Below, in pieces: positions 1-7,815 of a stretch of 64,000 nt of DNA (its first letter is position 1; every line of letters begins with the position of its first letter). Under the pieces are notes generated by a model that worked only from the letters and a program-made list of their open reading frames with translations, was not told where the DNA came from and did no database searches. Location: contig NZ_CAJRAU010000008.1 in assembly GCF_907165045.1 (NCBI RefSeq), positions 1-64,000 on the forward strand. Reading direction: 5' to 3'. The translations under genes and the position numbers were made by a program. The DNA is from Dyadobacter linearis. GTDB taxonomy: Bacteria > Bacteroidota > Bacteroidia > Cytophagales > Spirosomataceae.

Positions 1-210
1 ATGATGAATGATGATGAATGATGATGAATGATGATGAATGATGATGAATGATGATGAATGATGATGAATGATGATGAATGATGATGAATGATGATGAATG
101 ATGATGAATGATGATGAATGATGATGAATGATGATGAATGATGATGAATGATGATGAATGATGATGAATAATAATGAATGATGAATAATGATGATGAATA
201 ATGATGATGA
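1..210. repeat. 10-bp tandem repeat (ATGATGAATG)n
   Basis: Sixteen perfect head-to-tail copies of the 10-base unit ATGATGAATG fill bases 1-160. A copy with one change follows, and then decayed ATGATGAATA/ATAATG units run to about 210. The array may continue left of the window. It is not coding: the 10-base period shifts the frame at each unit and every forward frame soon meets TGA. It ends about 60 bases before the start of the oxidoreductase gene at 269, so it sits where that gene's promoter or leader would be. Near-perfect identity of the units suggests recent slippage. Confidence 0.95.
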
Positions 211-268
211 ATTAAAAATCATCATCAATGAATTTAATGAGTTTGAAATCAATAATTAGAATAAAAGC

Positions 269-1387
269 ATGAGTCAGAAACAGATTACAGTAGTTATTGT
301 GGGAATGGGTTTTGGTAAAGAATTTATCCCGATCTATCAAAGTCATCCCAACATCAAGGCAGTCGGAATTTGTACGCGCAGCAAAGAAACCCGCGACGAA
401 CTTACTGCCAAGTTTAACCTCGATCCAAACCTGGTATTTGAGCATTTCGAAGATGTTCCCGGCCGCGACGACGTGGATGCGATCCATGTAGTGACGCCGG
501 TTCCTGAACATGCGAGAATGACTTTGGCTTCATTAAATGCCGGAAAACATACTGCCTGCACCATTCCGATGGCGATGACCAAGGAAGATTGCGAGGCGAT
601 CGTTGCCGCGAAGCGTAAGTCAGGGAAAGTGTATATGATGATGGAAACTGCCTTGTACACGCGCGAGTTTCTGTATGGTTTGAAGCTTGCAGAGAACGGC
701 GATCTGGGCCGGATCCAGTTTGTGCGTGGGTCACATATTCAGGATATGAGCATGGAAGGCTGGGGTGAATATTGGAAAGGTTACCCACCAATGCTCAACG
801 GTACGCACGCGATTTCGCCATTATTAAAAATCAACAATACCATCGCAGAGACAGTAGTTTGCCACGGTTCAGGCAGGCTTTCCGAAGATCTGGCCAGCCG
901 CTACGGTTCTCCATTTGCAGTGGAAACAGCCACATTTACCCTCAAAAATTCCGATGTAGTGGCCGAGGCTACGCGCTCGCTTTTTGATGTAGTGCGTCAA
1001 TACCGCGAAAGCTATGATGTATATGGTACGAAAATGTCCTTTGAATGGGAGCAGTTGCAGGATGAAAGTCATATCATTTTTGATGGAGGTGAAAATGCAA
1101 AACGCATTGACGTGCCTGATACCGACGAGCTGCTGATCGAACCGATCAAGCATTTTACCAAAAGAGAAAAAATCGACGATCCCAACCACGTTTCATTCCT
1201 GCAGGGCGCAGGTCACGGGGGCTCACATCCGCATTTGGTACAGGAATTTGTCGCTGCGATTATAGAAGGCAGAGATTCGGCGGTAGATGCGGCATTGGCT
1301 GCCAACTATACCTGCGCTGGAATATGTGCTCACGAATCAGCGATGGAAGGCGGGATCCGGGTGGATGTGCCAAGTTTTGAAGAATAA
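269..1387 (+). CDS. Gfo/Idh/MocA family oxidoreductase
   Basis: A 372-residue cytoplasmic NAD(P)-dependent dehydrogenase of the Gfo/Idh/MocA family, which oxidises or reduces sugars, inositols and related polyols. The N-terminus (residues 6-18, VVIVGMGFGKEF region) is a Rossmann strand-loop-helix with a slightly altered glycine motif. The segment around residues 85-110 (CTIPMAMT) replaces the usual EKP motif, so the catalytic Lys position is atypical. The C-terminal half carries the alpha/beta substrate domain, with HGGSHPHLVQEF near residue 316. The next gene, a sugar epimerase, starts 10 bases downstream, so the two are probably co-transcribed and act on the same sugar or polyol. Family assignment is firm; the substrate is unknown. 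The gene follows directly on the tandem repeat at 1-210. Confidence 0.9.
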   Translation: MSQKQITVVIVGMGFGKEFIPIYQSHPNIKAVGICTRSKETRDELTAKFNLDPNLVFEHFEDVPGRDDVDAIHVVTPVPEHARMTLASLNAGKHTACTIPMAMTKEDCEAIVAAKRKSGKVYMMMETALYTREFLYGLKLAENGDLGRIQFVRGSHIQDMSMEGWGEYWKGYPPMLNGTHAISPLLKINNTIAETVVCHGSGRLSEDLASRYGSPFAVETATFTLKNSDVVAEATRSLFDVVRQYRESYDVYGTKMSFEWEQLQDESHIIFDGGENAKRIDVPDTDELLIEPIKHFTKREKIDDPNHVSFLQGAGHGGSHPHLVQEFVAAIIEGRDSAVDAALAANYTCAGICAHESAMEGGIRVDVPSFEE

Positions 1388-1397
1388 ACAAATCAGT

Positions 1398-2246
1398 ATG
1401 CTATTTGGCGCGAGCACATTTATCTGGGTTTCCCCATTTTCCACACAGGATATTACCCTGCTGACAAAGGTGAAAAACATGGGCTACGATATCATTGAGA
1501 TAGCCGTGGAAGACAAAAATCTGATCGACTGGAAGCAAGTGAAGGAAGTAGCCCGCGACCTCGACCTGAAAGTGACCATCAGTGGCGCTTTCGGGCCCGA
1601 GCGGGATATTTCAAGTACTGAACCTGCCTATCGGGACATAGGTAAGGAATATATTATCGATTGCATTAAAATAGCAGCAGATATGGGCAGCCCGATCTTC
1701 GGCGGGCCGCTTTACTCTGCGGTCGGAAAGACCAGGATTGTTTCCGAAGAACAGAAAAAACAGGAACGTAACTGGTGCATTGAAATCTTAGGTGAAGTAA
1801 GCCAGGTAGCAGCAGATTATGGCATTGAACTGGGTTTAGAGCCTTTAAATCGTTTTGAAACCGATATGATCAATACGGTCGACCAGGCGCTGTCGCTTGT
1901 GCGAGACGTCAATCATCCGAATTTGAAGATCGTGATGGACACTTTTCATGCCAATATAGAAGAAAAGGATATTCCCGACGCGATCAGAAAAATTGGAAAA
2001 AACCTGCTCTGTCACGTCCAGGGCAACGAAAGCGACCGCGGTACACCTGGCACCGGGCATCTTGAATGGGAAGGTATTAAAGACGCATTGGTTGAAATAG
2101 GCTACGAAGGCGCCGTGGTGATCGAAACCTTCGGGCAGCCTTCCAAAGAGCTCGCCCGCGCCGCCTGCATCTGGCGCCCGCTGGCCAATAGCGCCGACGA
2201 GCTGGCAGGGGAAGGTTTAACGTTTTATCAGGAATTATTTCAGTAA
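1398..2246 (+). CDS. Sugar phosphate isomerase/epimerase, D-tagatose/D-psicose 3-epimerase-like
   Basis: A 282-residue TIM-barrel enzyme of the xylose isomerase-like superfamily that interconverts ketoses by C3 epimerisation, using a divalent metal. Metal and catalytic residues typical of D-psicose/D-tagatose 3-epimerases are visible: Glu in LGLEPLNRFETD, Asp in VMDTFHANIEE, His in CHVQGNESDRG and the late Glu in VVIETFG. The open frame extends upstream to 1287 inside the oxidoreductase gene, but ATG at 1398 gives a normal family N-terminus (MLFGASTFIW) and leaves only 10 bases after the upstream stop, so I chose it. It is probably the second gene of a two-gene operon and is closed by a strong terminator. 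Exact ketose substrate unknown. Confidence 0.9.
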   Translation: MLFGASTFIWVSPFSTQDITLLTKVKNMGYDIIEIAVEDKNLIDWKQVKEVARDLDLKVTISGAFGPERDISSTEPAYRDIGKEYIIDCIKIAADMGSPIFGGPLYSAVGKTRIVSEEQKKQERNWCIEILGEVSQVAADYGIELGLEPLNRFETDMINTVDQALSLVRDVNHPNLKIVMDTFHANIEEKDIPDAIRKIGKNLLCHVQGNESDRGTPGTGHLEWEGIKDALVEIGYEGAVVIETFGQPSKELARAACIWRPLANSADELAGEGLTFYQELFQ

Positions 2247-2283
2247 AACATCAGGCGGAAGCTATTTCCGCCTGATGTTTTTT
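2246..2283 (+). terminator. Rho-independent terminator
   Basis: A perfect 15-bp stem (AAACATCAGGCGGAA paired with TTCCGCCTGATGTTT) around a 5-base loop, followed by a T run. It starts at the last base of the epimerase stop codon. It may also serve the convergent outer-membrane protein gene that ends at 2287. Confidence 0.9.
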
Positions 2284-2286
2284 ATC

Positions 2287-3504
2287 TCAAAACGTCATAC
2301 CCAGGGACATCTTCGAGCTGAAAAAGTTATTAGGCTTTCCATATAAAGTGCTTCTGTTGTAAAAGGCAGAAACATCAAAATACAGGCGCTTGAACAGTCT
2401 TTGCTGGTAACCCAGCGCCAGCGAAAACATGGGACTATCGAACCTTTTAGTATGAGATTGCTCGTTATAAAACTGGCTTCGCGCCCATGTCCAATCATAC
2501 GCTGCCGAAGCAGCCCAGTATACACCTGAAAAACTGTTTCCCGTCTTCCCGCGCAGCATTTGGTGTTTTTGAAGAAAATAGTGACGCAGACTAACACCCG
2601 TGGTTACGTTGCCAAATCTGTAATAGTTATCGTTGTGATAATTCGCATTGGCATACGCACTGTAAGAAAATGCACTTTTCCCGATTTTCCGCTCGTATGC
2701 GATCCCAAGCGCCGCCCTCTGATATTTCAGCCCGATCACCAGATCTGGGAGCTGGACTTTCCATTGATCCTGGTCCTGTTCGTCGCATCGTAAAATGTCA
2801 CAGGTCGGCGTTTTATCCGATCTTTTCCAGTCACCAAAAGCAAGTCCCACATTGAATTGGGTGGCGATCATCGTGTTTCTGAACTTCGATGTAGATAGGT
2901 TATCCCGAAGTATCGGAGAACCGTTACCCTCAAAAACACCCACAGCAAAATCAACGAAACCACTATTAAAAAACCTGCTCTGGAATCCGTAAAGCAACCC
3001 TAGCCGGCCTTCATGCCCTCCGCGGTTACCATATTCACTTCGGGTGATCACAGGTTTTTCATAAGAAAGACCAAAATAGGCGCCGCTGAAATTATTGGCG
3101 CTCAGCCCTTCTTTCATGCGTTGATTCATCTGGTAGTACCAGCGCAGCTTTGCATTGGCCCATACATTCAAAGTCTTATTCGGGTCAAAAGCAATGTTTC
3201 TTAAAAGACCCAGATTTTCAGTCCCATTCTGTACATAAGCGCCCGCTTCCAGCGAAAGTGAGGGGGAAAGCTTGTATTCGTAAGCCAGGTTAATGCCGGT
3301 CCCACGAAGCGACGAGCCGCCGGCTGAGATTTTAAACATGTGCCGGGTCGGTACTTTGGTCATAAACACATTCTCATACCTGTCGATAAAATGTTGCTTC
3401 ACCAAGGTATCTTCCTCCTGCGTGTAGGTAATCGGTGCATTGTCTTGTGCAAGGGCGGGTCCGCTGATTATCAATGTCAGCAGCAGGATTGTTGAAATTT
3501 TCAT
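2287..3504 (-). CDS. Putative outer-membrane beta-barrel protein, paralogue A
   Basis: A 405-residue protein with a clear signal peptide (cleavage after ALAQ, about residue 20). The body has no long hydrophobic helices but many alternating Tyr/Phe/Ser/Asn strands, and it ends in SLGMTF with a terminal Phe, as outer-membrane barrels do. After the signal peptide it has a module, FIDRYENVFMTKVPTRHMFK, that is almost identical in the gene at 4535-5782. The two proteins also share a mid-protein Cys pair (CDILRCDEQ here, CDVLRCDES there). Only 20 bases separate it from the upstream DUF4097-like gene, so the two probably form an operon driven by the promoter at 4495-4530. I do not recognise a named family. 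The barrel call is inference from composition. Confidence 0.7.
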   Translation of the reverse strand: MKISTILLLTLIISGPALAQDNAPITYTQEEDTLVKQHFIDRYENVFMTKVPTRHMFKISAGGSSLRGTGINLAYEYKLSPSLSLEAGAYVQNGTENLGLLRNIAFDPNKTLNVWANAKLRWYYQMNQRMKEGLSANNFSGAYFGLSYEKPVITRSEYGNRGGHEGRLGLLYGFQSRFFNSGFVDFAVGVFEGNGSPILRDNLSTSKFRNTMIATQFNVGLAFGDWKRSDKTPTCDILRCDEQDQDQWKVQLPDLVIGLKYQRAALGIAYERKIGKSAFSYSAYANANYHNDNYYRFGNVTTGVSLRHYFLQKHQMLRGKTGNSFSGVYWAASAAYDWTWARSQFYNEQSHTKRFDSPMFSLALGYQQRLFKRLYFDVSAFYNRSTLYGKPNNFFSSKMSLGMTF

Positions 3505-3524
3505 AAATGATGATTTTGATACGC

Positions 3525-4424
3525 TTACTTAATTGTCACCTGCCCGAATTCCGCATTGATATCCACGTTCGCCAACTGATTTTTCGAGAAAAATGCTTCT
3601 TTAAAATCTGCGGTATTTTTTTTCCACTTAAACCCGTTCGGGAGTTTCATCGTCGCGTAGGCGCTATTGATCGTGTAATCAAATTGCTGCCAGTTCTTGG
3701 CAAATAAGGTGACTTCTGATTTTTTAGATCGTATTGCCAGGCTGGTTAAACCGGTCGTGGGGTAGATCTCCACGTTTCCATACAATGCATCCAGCTTCAC
3801 GGATCCTGAAATATGGTCGAGCCTGATATTCGTCCGGTCTGTTGAAAAAGTAAAGGTACCGGCAAGCTCCGTGCCGCTCAACTCCCCGAATGTAGTATTC
3901 AGAATGCCTTTGCCGCTCAGATCAGAAAGTGTAGTTGTGCAGAAATCGGCTTTCAAAGTCAGGCTTTTCATTAAACCTTTGAGCATAATGTTCCCAAACG
4001 TATTTTTCAGATCAACCGCGCAGGAGGCCGGGAGGTGAATAATATAGCGTGCTTTAAGATTAGATACCGGCTTGTTTTCGCCGTTTTTCAACACAATATA
4101 ATTTCTCAAAAAATAATCCTTCCCATTACGGTCAGCTATATACTGCATCTTCGAAAGATCCTGAGCGGCGGTGGCGCGATCGGGGTGCTTCGCTGATAAT
4201 TCCATCACAACAGAAATATCATCTTTGCCCCACGTGACCATTTCGATATCCGCTTTTTCGGCATTGATAAATAAGGTGCGAACAGCCGGCGCGCCTATCG
4301 TCCGCTCGATTTTCTTCGTCGCAACCTGCAAAGTGGCCTGCGCCTGAGCCGTTGAGATAAGCGACAGGCAAAAGAGGAGGGTTACGGGTATCGCTTTATT
4401 GAATATAAAATTGTTCAGTTTCAT
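3525..4424 (-). CDS. Secreted DUF4097-like beta-strand repeat protein
   Basis: A 299-residue exported protein. Residues 1-29 form a signal peptide ending in AQAQA. The rest reads as repeated short beta strands with a DxxNTFGNI / LNTTFGEL / DALYGNVEI cadence, like the DUF4097 or adhesin-head beta-helix families common in Bacteroidota, often linked to envelope stress or anti-sigma systems. It sits between the two paralogous outer-membrane proteins and is read in the same direction, with 20 bases to the downstream one. Its upstream region contains an ECF-like promoter shared with the other paralogue. Function unknown; a cell-surface role is likely. Confidence 0.65.
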   Translation of the reverse strand: MKLNNFIFNKAIPVTLLFCLSLISTAQAQATLQVATKKIERTIGAPAVRTLFINAEKADIEMVTWGKDDISVVMELSAKHPDRATAAQDLSKMQYIADRNGKDYFLRNYIVLKNGENKPVSNLKARYIIHLPASCAVDLKNTFGNIMLKGLMKSLTLKADFCTTTLSDLSGKGILNTTFGELSGTELAGTFTFSTDRTNIRLDHISGSVKLDALYGNVEIYPTTGLTSLAIRSKKSEVTLFAKNWQQFDYTINSAYATMKLPNGFKWKKNTADFKEAFFSKNQLANVDINAEFGQVTIK

Positions 4425-4494
4425 GATTTTGCGAGATATTTTGCTCTTGCTGCTGATGTAATTTGCTATTCTTCACTATACCAGCCAGGGTTTT

Positions 4495-4530
4495 CTTAAA
4501 GAGGCCAGGAAGTGTTCAAATGGTTGTATG
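4495..4530 (-). promoter_or_regulatory. Candidate ECF-sigma promoter (copy 1)
   Basis: On the minus strand CATACAACC (4530-4522), a 17-base spacer and CCTCTTTAAG (4504-4495) stand 70 bases upstream of the DUF4097-like gene. The same two blocks with the same 17-base spacer occur at 5815-5850. An AAC-containing -35 block is typical of ECF sigma factors; the match between the two unrelated spacers argues that the blocks, not general homology, are conserved. Confidence 0.55.
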
Positions 4531-4534
4531 CAGA

Positions 4535-5782
4535 TTAAAGTGTAAGCCCAAAACCAAGTCTGATTGCGCTGAGCCAGTGTTTTTCATAAGGTCCTGGTTT
4601 TAAGAAATTGTAGCTTGAACTCAATGCGAAATCAAGATAGGCTTTCCCGAAAAGGGTTTGCTGGTATCCCAAAGCTGCGCCTGCTCCCAAATGCCTTTTC
4701 GGCCTCCCGACACTGAAAATCGTTTCGCTATTGTAATACACAAAATCGCTGTGTGGCCCAAGGTACACACCCGACAGATTATTGCCTCCGGTACCACGGC
4801 GAAGCTTCTCTTTTGTATCCAGATAATACCTCAGTTGAAGTGAAGGCCAGATCTGGATATCATTGCTCGCGCGCCTGGCTTCTGTGCCGGTCCGCAGGGA
4901 GGAAACAATTCGCATGTAATCTGCATTGATCTGGGCATTAACGGACAATGGCAGATTGCCAAGTTTGCGTTCATAAGCGAGTCCGGCCGTTGCCTGTGCA
5001 AAGCGGGAAGAGAGGTAAATTTTTGGCCAAAGGAGTTTCCACTGTTGCGAAAGGGATTCGTCGCAGCGTAATACATCGCAAATAGCCGCATTCCTGTTAC
5101 GCCGCCAGTCGCCAAAAGCAAGCCCCATACTTGTTCTGGAAACGATCGCGAAGTCCGACTTCTTGCCTTGTTCGTAGCTCAGCAGGGCAGGGTAGTAACC
5201 TTTCTGGTACAACTGGTAAAACGCGCCGATCGCAAATTCAATCCTTCCGTTATTCAAGAACCGGCGCTGCAAGCCAAATTCTGTTCCGAATCTAGATAAC
5301 TGGTAATTTGATTCAGCAATTCCCCAGCTTTTTTCAGCCACGATCGCCAGATAATTGCCCGTAAAGTTATTGACATTGACACCCTCCTTAATCCTGCGTT
5401 TCATGTCGTAATACCACCTTCCGTACACATTCGCGACCAGTGTTCCTGAGAAATCCGTCTGACTTCCCCATCCTCCGCCCGCCGTAACTTCGGTACCTAC
5501 TGAAAAGGAAGGGAACGCTTTGTATTCATAACCGACGTGGTAGGAAGTGCTCTGGGTCTGACTGTTTTCGACTGCAAAAAGGTAATTGGGAGAAAATGTC
5601 AGACCGAATTTAAACATGTGCCGTGTAGGCACCTTCGTCATAAATACATTCTCATACCGGTCGATAAACCGCTGCTTAGCGAGCGTATCCTGCTGTTCCT
5701 GGGTGTAAACAACTTCCAGACTATCCTGCGCATACACGGATTGAAACAGGAGCAGCGATAAAATGAAGGATAATACTTTCAT
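4535..5782 (-). CDS. Putative outer-membrane beta-barrel protein, paralogue B
   Basis: A 415-residue paralogue of the protein encoded at 2287-3504. It has a signal peptide (about residues 1-18, ending VYAQ) and then the shared module FIDRYENVFMTKVPTRHMFK. Other shared features are a YEYKAFPS/YEYKLSPS strand, NNFTGNY/NNFSGAY, the CDVLRCDES Cys pair, and LGYQQTLFGKAYLDFALS near the C-terminus. Sequence between the shared blocks has diverged, which suggests an old tandem duplication with the DUF4097-like gene now in between. It is preceded by its own copy of the ECF-like promoter. It likely lies in the outer membrane; ligand or partner is unknown. Confidence 0.7.
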   Translation of the reverse strand: MKVLSFILSLLLFQSVYAQDSLEVVYTQEQQDTLAKQRFIDRYENVFMTKVPTRHMFKFGLTFSPNYLFAVENSQTQSTSYHVGYEYKAFPSFSVGTEVTAGGGWGSQTDFSGTLVANVYGRWYYDMKRRIKEGVNVNNFTGNYLAIVAEKSWGIAESNYQLSRFGTEFGLQRRFLNNGRIEFAIGAFYQLYQKGYYPALLSYEQGKKSDFAIVSRTSMGLAFGDWRRNRNAAICDVLRCDESLSQQWKLLWPKIYLSSRFAQATAGLAYERKLGNLPLSVNAQINADYMRIVSSLRTGTEARRASNDIQIWPSLQLRYYLDTKEKLRRGTGGNNLSGVYLGPHSDFVYYNSETIFSVGRPKRHLGAGAALGYQQTLFGKAYLDFALSSSYNFLKPGPYEKHWLSAIRLGFGLTL

Positions 5783-5814
5783 AGCAAAACAAGCACAGGT
5801 TGTGTTCTTTTTTG

Positions 5815-5850
5815 CTTAAAGAGGCTGGCGCAAGGGAGGAAGGTTGTATG
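5815..5850 (-). promoter_or_regulatory. Candidate ECF-sigma promoter (copy 2)
   Basis: Minus-strand CATACAACC (5850-5842), a 17-base spacer and CCTCTTTAAG (5824-5815), ending 32 bases before the ATG of paralogue B. The spacer sequence differs from copy 1 at 4495-4530, while both blocks and the spacing are identical. This suggests one sigma factor controls both transcription units. Confidence 0.55.
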
Positions 5851-6065
5851 GAGGCTCCAAAAAGTATTAGATATAGCAAATAGGATTCACTAGTTACCTA
5901 TCTAAGTGCCAGAAACGTAGAACTTGATACCGCAGGATATTCAGTTTTCGTTATAACAAGGGATTGTCGTACTTTGGCAAAACCCTAATAGTCTGGCTGT
6001 TTGGTATAAAGATTGCCTCTCAATAGTCATTTAATTAGTTCGGGATATTTCTAATTTTCGATAAC

Positions 6066-6596
6066 ATGAATACGATAGAGGAGAAAACAGAAATCACAAT
6101 TAGTGCCATGCTCTATATTTTAAAGCATTTAGGCGGCAAAAGTGATATTCATAAACTGTTCAAGATCCTATATTTTGCCGAGCAAAAACACCTGGTCAAA
6201 TATGGGTCGGAAATATCCGGTGATAGGTTTCACGCCATGAACAATGGGCCGGTACCATCTTTGGCATACGATATAACAAAAAGCCTGCGTGCCGGGAAGC
6301 CAACTTTTGCCAAATTCTTTGAAACATTTGGAGATTATAGTATTAAAGGAATTTCTGAACCAGATATGGATTGGTTGTCTGAGTCGGAAATTGCCTGTCT
6401 CAATGAATCAATTCACGAAAACCAACATCTGGATTTCAAGACACTAACAGAAAAATCTCATGATGCCGCATGGGCAGACACAAAACCTGACAGGGAGATA
6501 GATATCATCAAAGTCGCAAAAGCCGGCGGGGCTGATAAGGATATGCTCGACTACATTGAAGATTCTATGTCCTTGAGGTTTGCCGAATTTGAATAA
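6066..6596 (+). CDS. Panacea-domain (DUF4065, SocA-like) antitoxin
   Basis: A 176-residue cytoplasmic protein with the Panacea/DUF4065 fold over most of its length. Visible family marks are the KLFKILYFAEQKHLVKYG block (about residues 34-51), SGDRFHAMNNGPVPSLAYDI (about 54-73) and the C-terminal DAAWADTKPDREID. In this family the domain acts as an antitoxin that pairs with many unrelated toxins. The next gene starts 18 bases downstream on the same strand and encodes a small basic protein, the layout of a two-gene toxin-antitoxin system. The pair is flanked by oppositely oriented genes and looks like an accessory insertion; its codon use is more AT-rich than its neighbours by eye. Confidence 0.85.
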   Translation: MNTIEEKTEITISAMLYILKHLGGKSDIHKLFKILYFAEQKHLVKYGSEISGDRFHAMNNGPVPSLAYDITKSLRAGKPTFAKFFETFGDYSIKGISEPDMDWLSESEIACLNESIHENQHLDFKTLTEKSHDAAWADTKPDREIDIIKVAKAGGADKDMLDYIEDSMSLRFAEFE

Positions 6597-6614
6597 ACAT
6601 CTTTCAGGCCAGAT

Positions 6615-7019
6615 ATGAATTCGCTTTTAGGTTGCGTACTTCGAATGTTCGTGAAAGATACCTATCCTCCCAAAATAAAAAGATTGGTTGTAGTTGGTGA
6701 AACGGAAGACAAATTAACCGTCGTATCAGTCTTCTTTAATACTAAATTAAACGAGAAGGTTAACTGGAATCTAGATTTTAAGTCACAGCAGATCGAATTT
6801 ACGCCGGAGGGAAGAGATTATTTAGATCACAAATGCCTGATTGACTGTTCCAAATTGAGGCCGATTCTGAGGGATGAAATTAACGAAGCAATAAAAGCCA
6901 GACCTGGAATTATCATTGGGAAACTGAGTGACGAAGACTTCTCCCTGGTTAGAACTCAGATTATACATTCCACAACTATAAAAGGTAAGCTAAAAAAGAA
7001 ATACGGTTTCCTCGACTAA
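6615..7019 (+). CDS. Unknown partner of the Panacea protein, candidate toxin
   Basis: A 134-residue protein with no family I can name securely. It begins with short beta strands (LLGCVLRMFV, KRLVVVGE, LTVVSVFFNT), has a central LDHKCLIDCSKLRPI segment and ends with GKLSDEDFSLVRTQI and a Lys-rich tail (KGKLKKKYGFLD). The strand pattern and the late G-x-L-S-x-E-D-x-x-x-V block resemble MazF/PemK-fold proteins, where a similar block precedes the last helix, but this is a weak comparison by eye. Position 18 bases after a Panacea antitoxin makes a toxin role likely. No upstream Shine-Dalgarno decides the start; ATG at 6615 is the first in the frame. Confidence 0.6.
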   Translation: MNSLLGCVLRMFVKDTYPPKIKRLVVVGETEDKLTVVSVFFNTKLNEKVNWNLDFKSQQIEFTPEGRDYLDHKCLIDCSKLRPILRDEINEAIKARPGIIIGKLSDEDFSLVRTQIIHSTTIKGKLKKKYGFLD

Positions 7020-7058
7020 AAGTTTGTCTTCGAACAACTGTATTCTCGAACCTACTTT

Positions 7059-7712
7059 TCAAACAACCCCAAGCCTAACCGCTACCTTCGTTAACCCTAC
7101 CGAATTTTTTACGCCTAGTTTCTGGAAGAGGTTGCGGCGGTGGGATTCTACGGTTTTGCCGCTGATGAAAAGTTCGGTGGCGATGCGGTTGGTTGAATAT
7201 TCACTGGCTACCAGGCGGAGGATTTCTATTTCTCGTTTGCTCAGAAAATCTTTCGTCGTACTGGGCGCAGGCTGCGAGTCCGACTGCCCGATCGGCGACT
7301 CTGACAGTCGCATCATTACTTCCTGTCCATAATAGATCTTCCCTTCCGAAACCGAGCGGATCGCCTGTTCCCATTCGTCGATCTCCGCTTCGATCCCGAT
7401 GTAGCCGCTGACACCCGAACGGATAAGCTCTCTCACCAATTTCATGGAGGAGCTGGGGCCAAGAAGCAGGAATTTCAGGTTGGGATGGATTTTTCGAAGG
7501 GCGAGTATCTGCCCTGCCGTATGTTCGGTGTGGTAGGCAAACGCGATCACCAGCTCAATGTCCATCAGGTAGGGAATGTGCATCACCCTATCCAGGCAGG
7601 TACTTTTTCCGATCAGACTAATAGACGATCTGTTTTGAAGCCAGCCCGCCACCGCCTCGCATTCCAGCGGGTGGGGATGAACCAGTATTGCTTGTGTGAC
7701 GCAATGTTTCAT
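7059..7712 (-). CDS. LuxR-family regulator with degenerate receiver domain
   Basis: A 217-residue regulator. The C-terminal 60 residues are a standard LuxR/GerE helix-turn-helix (SKREIEILRLVASEYSTNRIATELFISGKTVESHRRNLFQKLGV in pieces). The N-terminal ~125 residues follow the receiver fold but lack its phosphorylation chemistry: the acidic pair is replaced by HPHP, the phospho-acceptor position reads ELVIAFAY with no Asp, and the late Lys is replaced in LLGPSSS. It therefore probably works without phosphorylation. I moved the start from a TTG to ATG at 7712. It lies next to and upstream of the hybrid kinase gene in the opposite order of transcription (both minus, the kinase is transcribed first), with about 100 bases between them. 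Confidence 0.85.
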   Translation of the reverse strand: MKHCVTQAILVHPHPLECEAVAGWLQNRSSISLIGKSTCLDRVMHIPYLMDIELVIAFAYHTEHTAGQILALRKIHPNLKFLLLGPSSSMKLVRELIRSGVSGYIGIEAEIDEWEQAIRSVSEGKIYYGQEVMMRLSESPIGQSDSQPAPSTTKDFLSKREIEILRLVASEYSTNRIATELFISGKTVESHRRNLFQKLGVKNSVGLTKVAVRLGVV

Positions 7713-7815
7713 AGCCAGGATTTTAGGACAGCACAAAACACGCGAATTCGGTTTTTCCCGACATTTGGATTTGTTGCAAAAGCATTTGAATATGTAACAA
7801 CAGCCGAAAATGTGC

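Noticed and set aside
1-210. Possible CRISPR array or coding repeat
   Set aside because: The units are contiguous 10-mers without spacers, and all forward frames hit stop codons.
7024-7332. A 102-codon open frame on the plus strand after the Panacea pair
   Set aside because: It is antisense to the LuxR helix-turn-helix coding region and shows no protein features; I do not take it as a third gene of the toxin-antitoxin unit.
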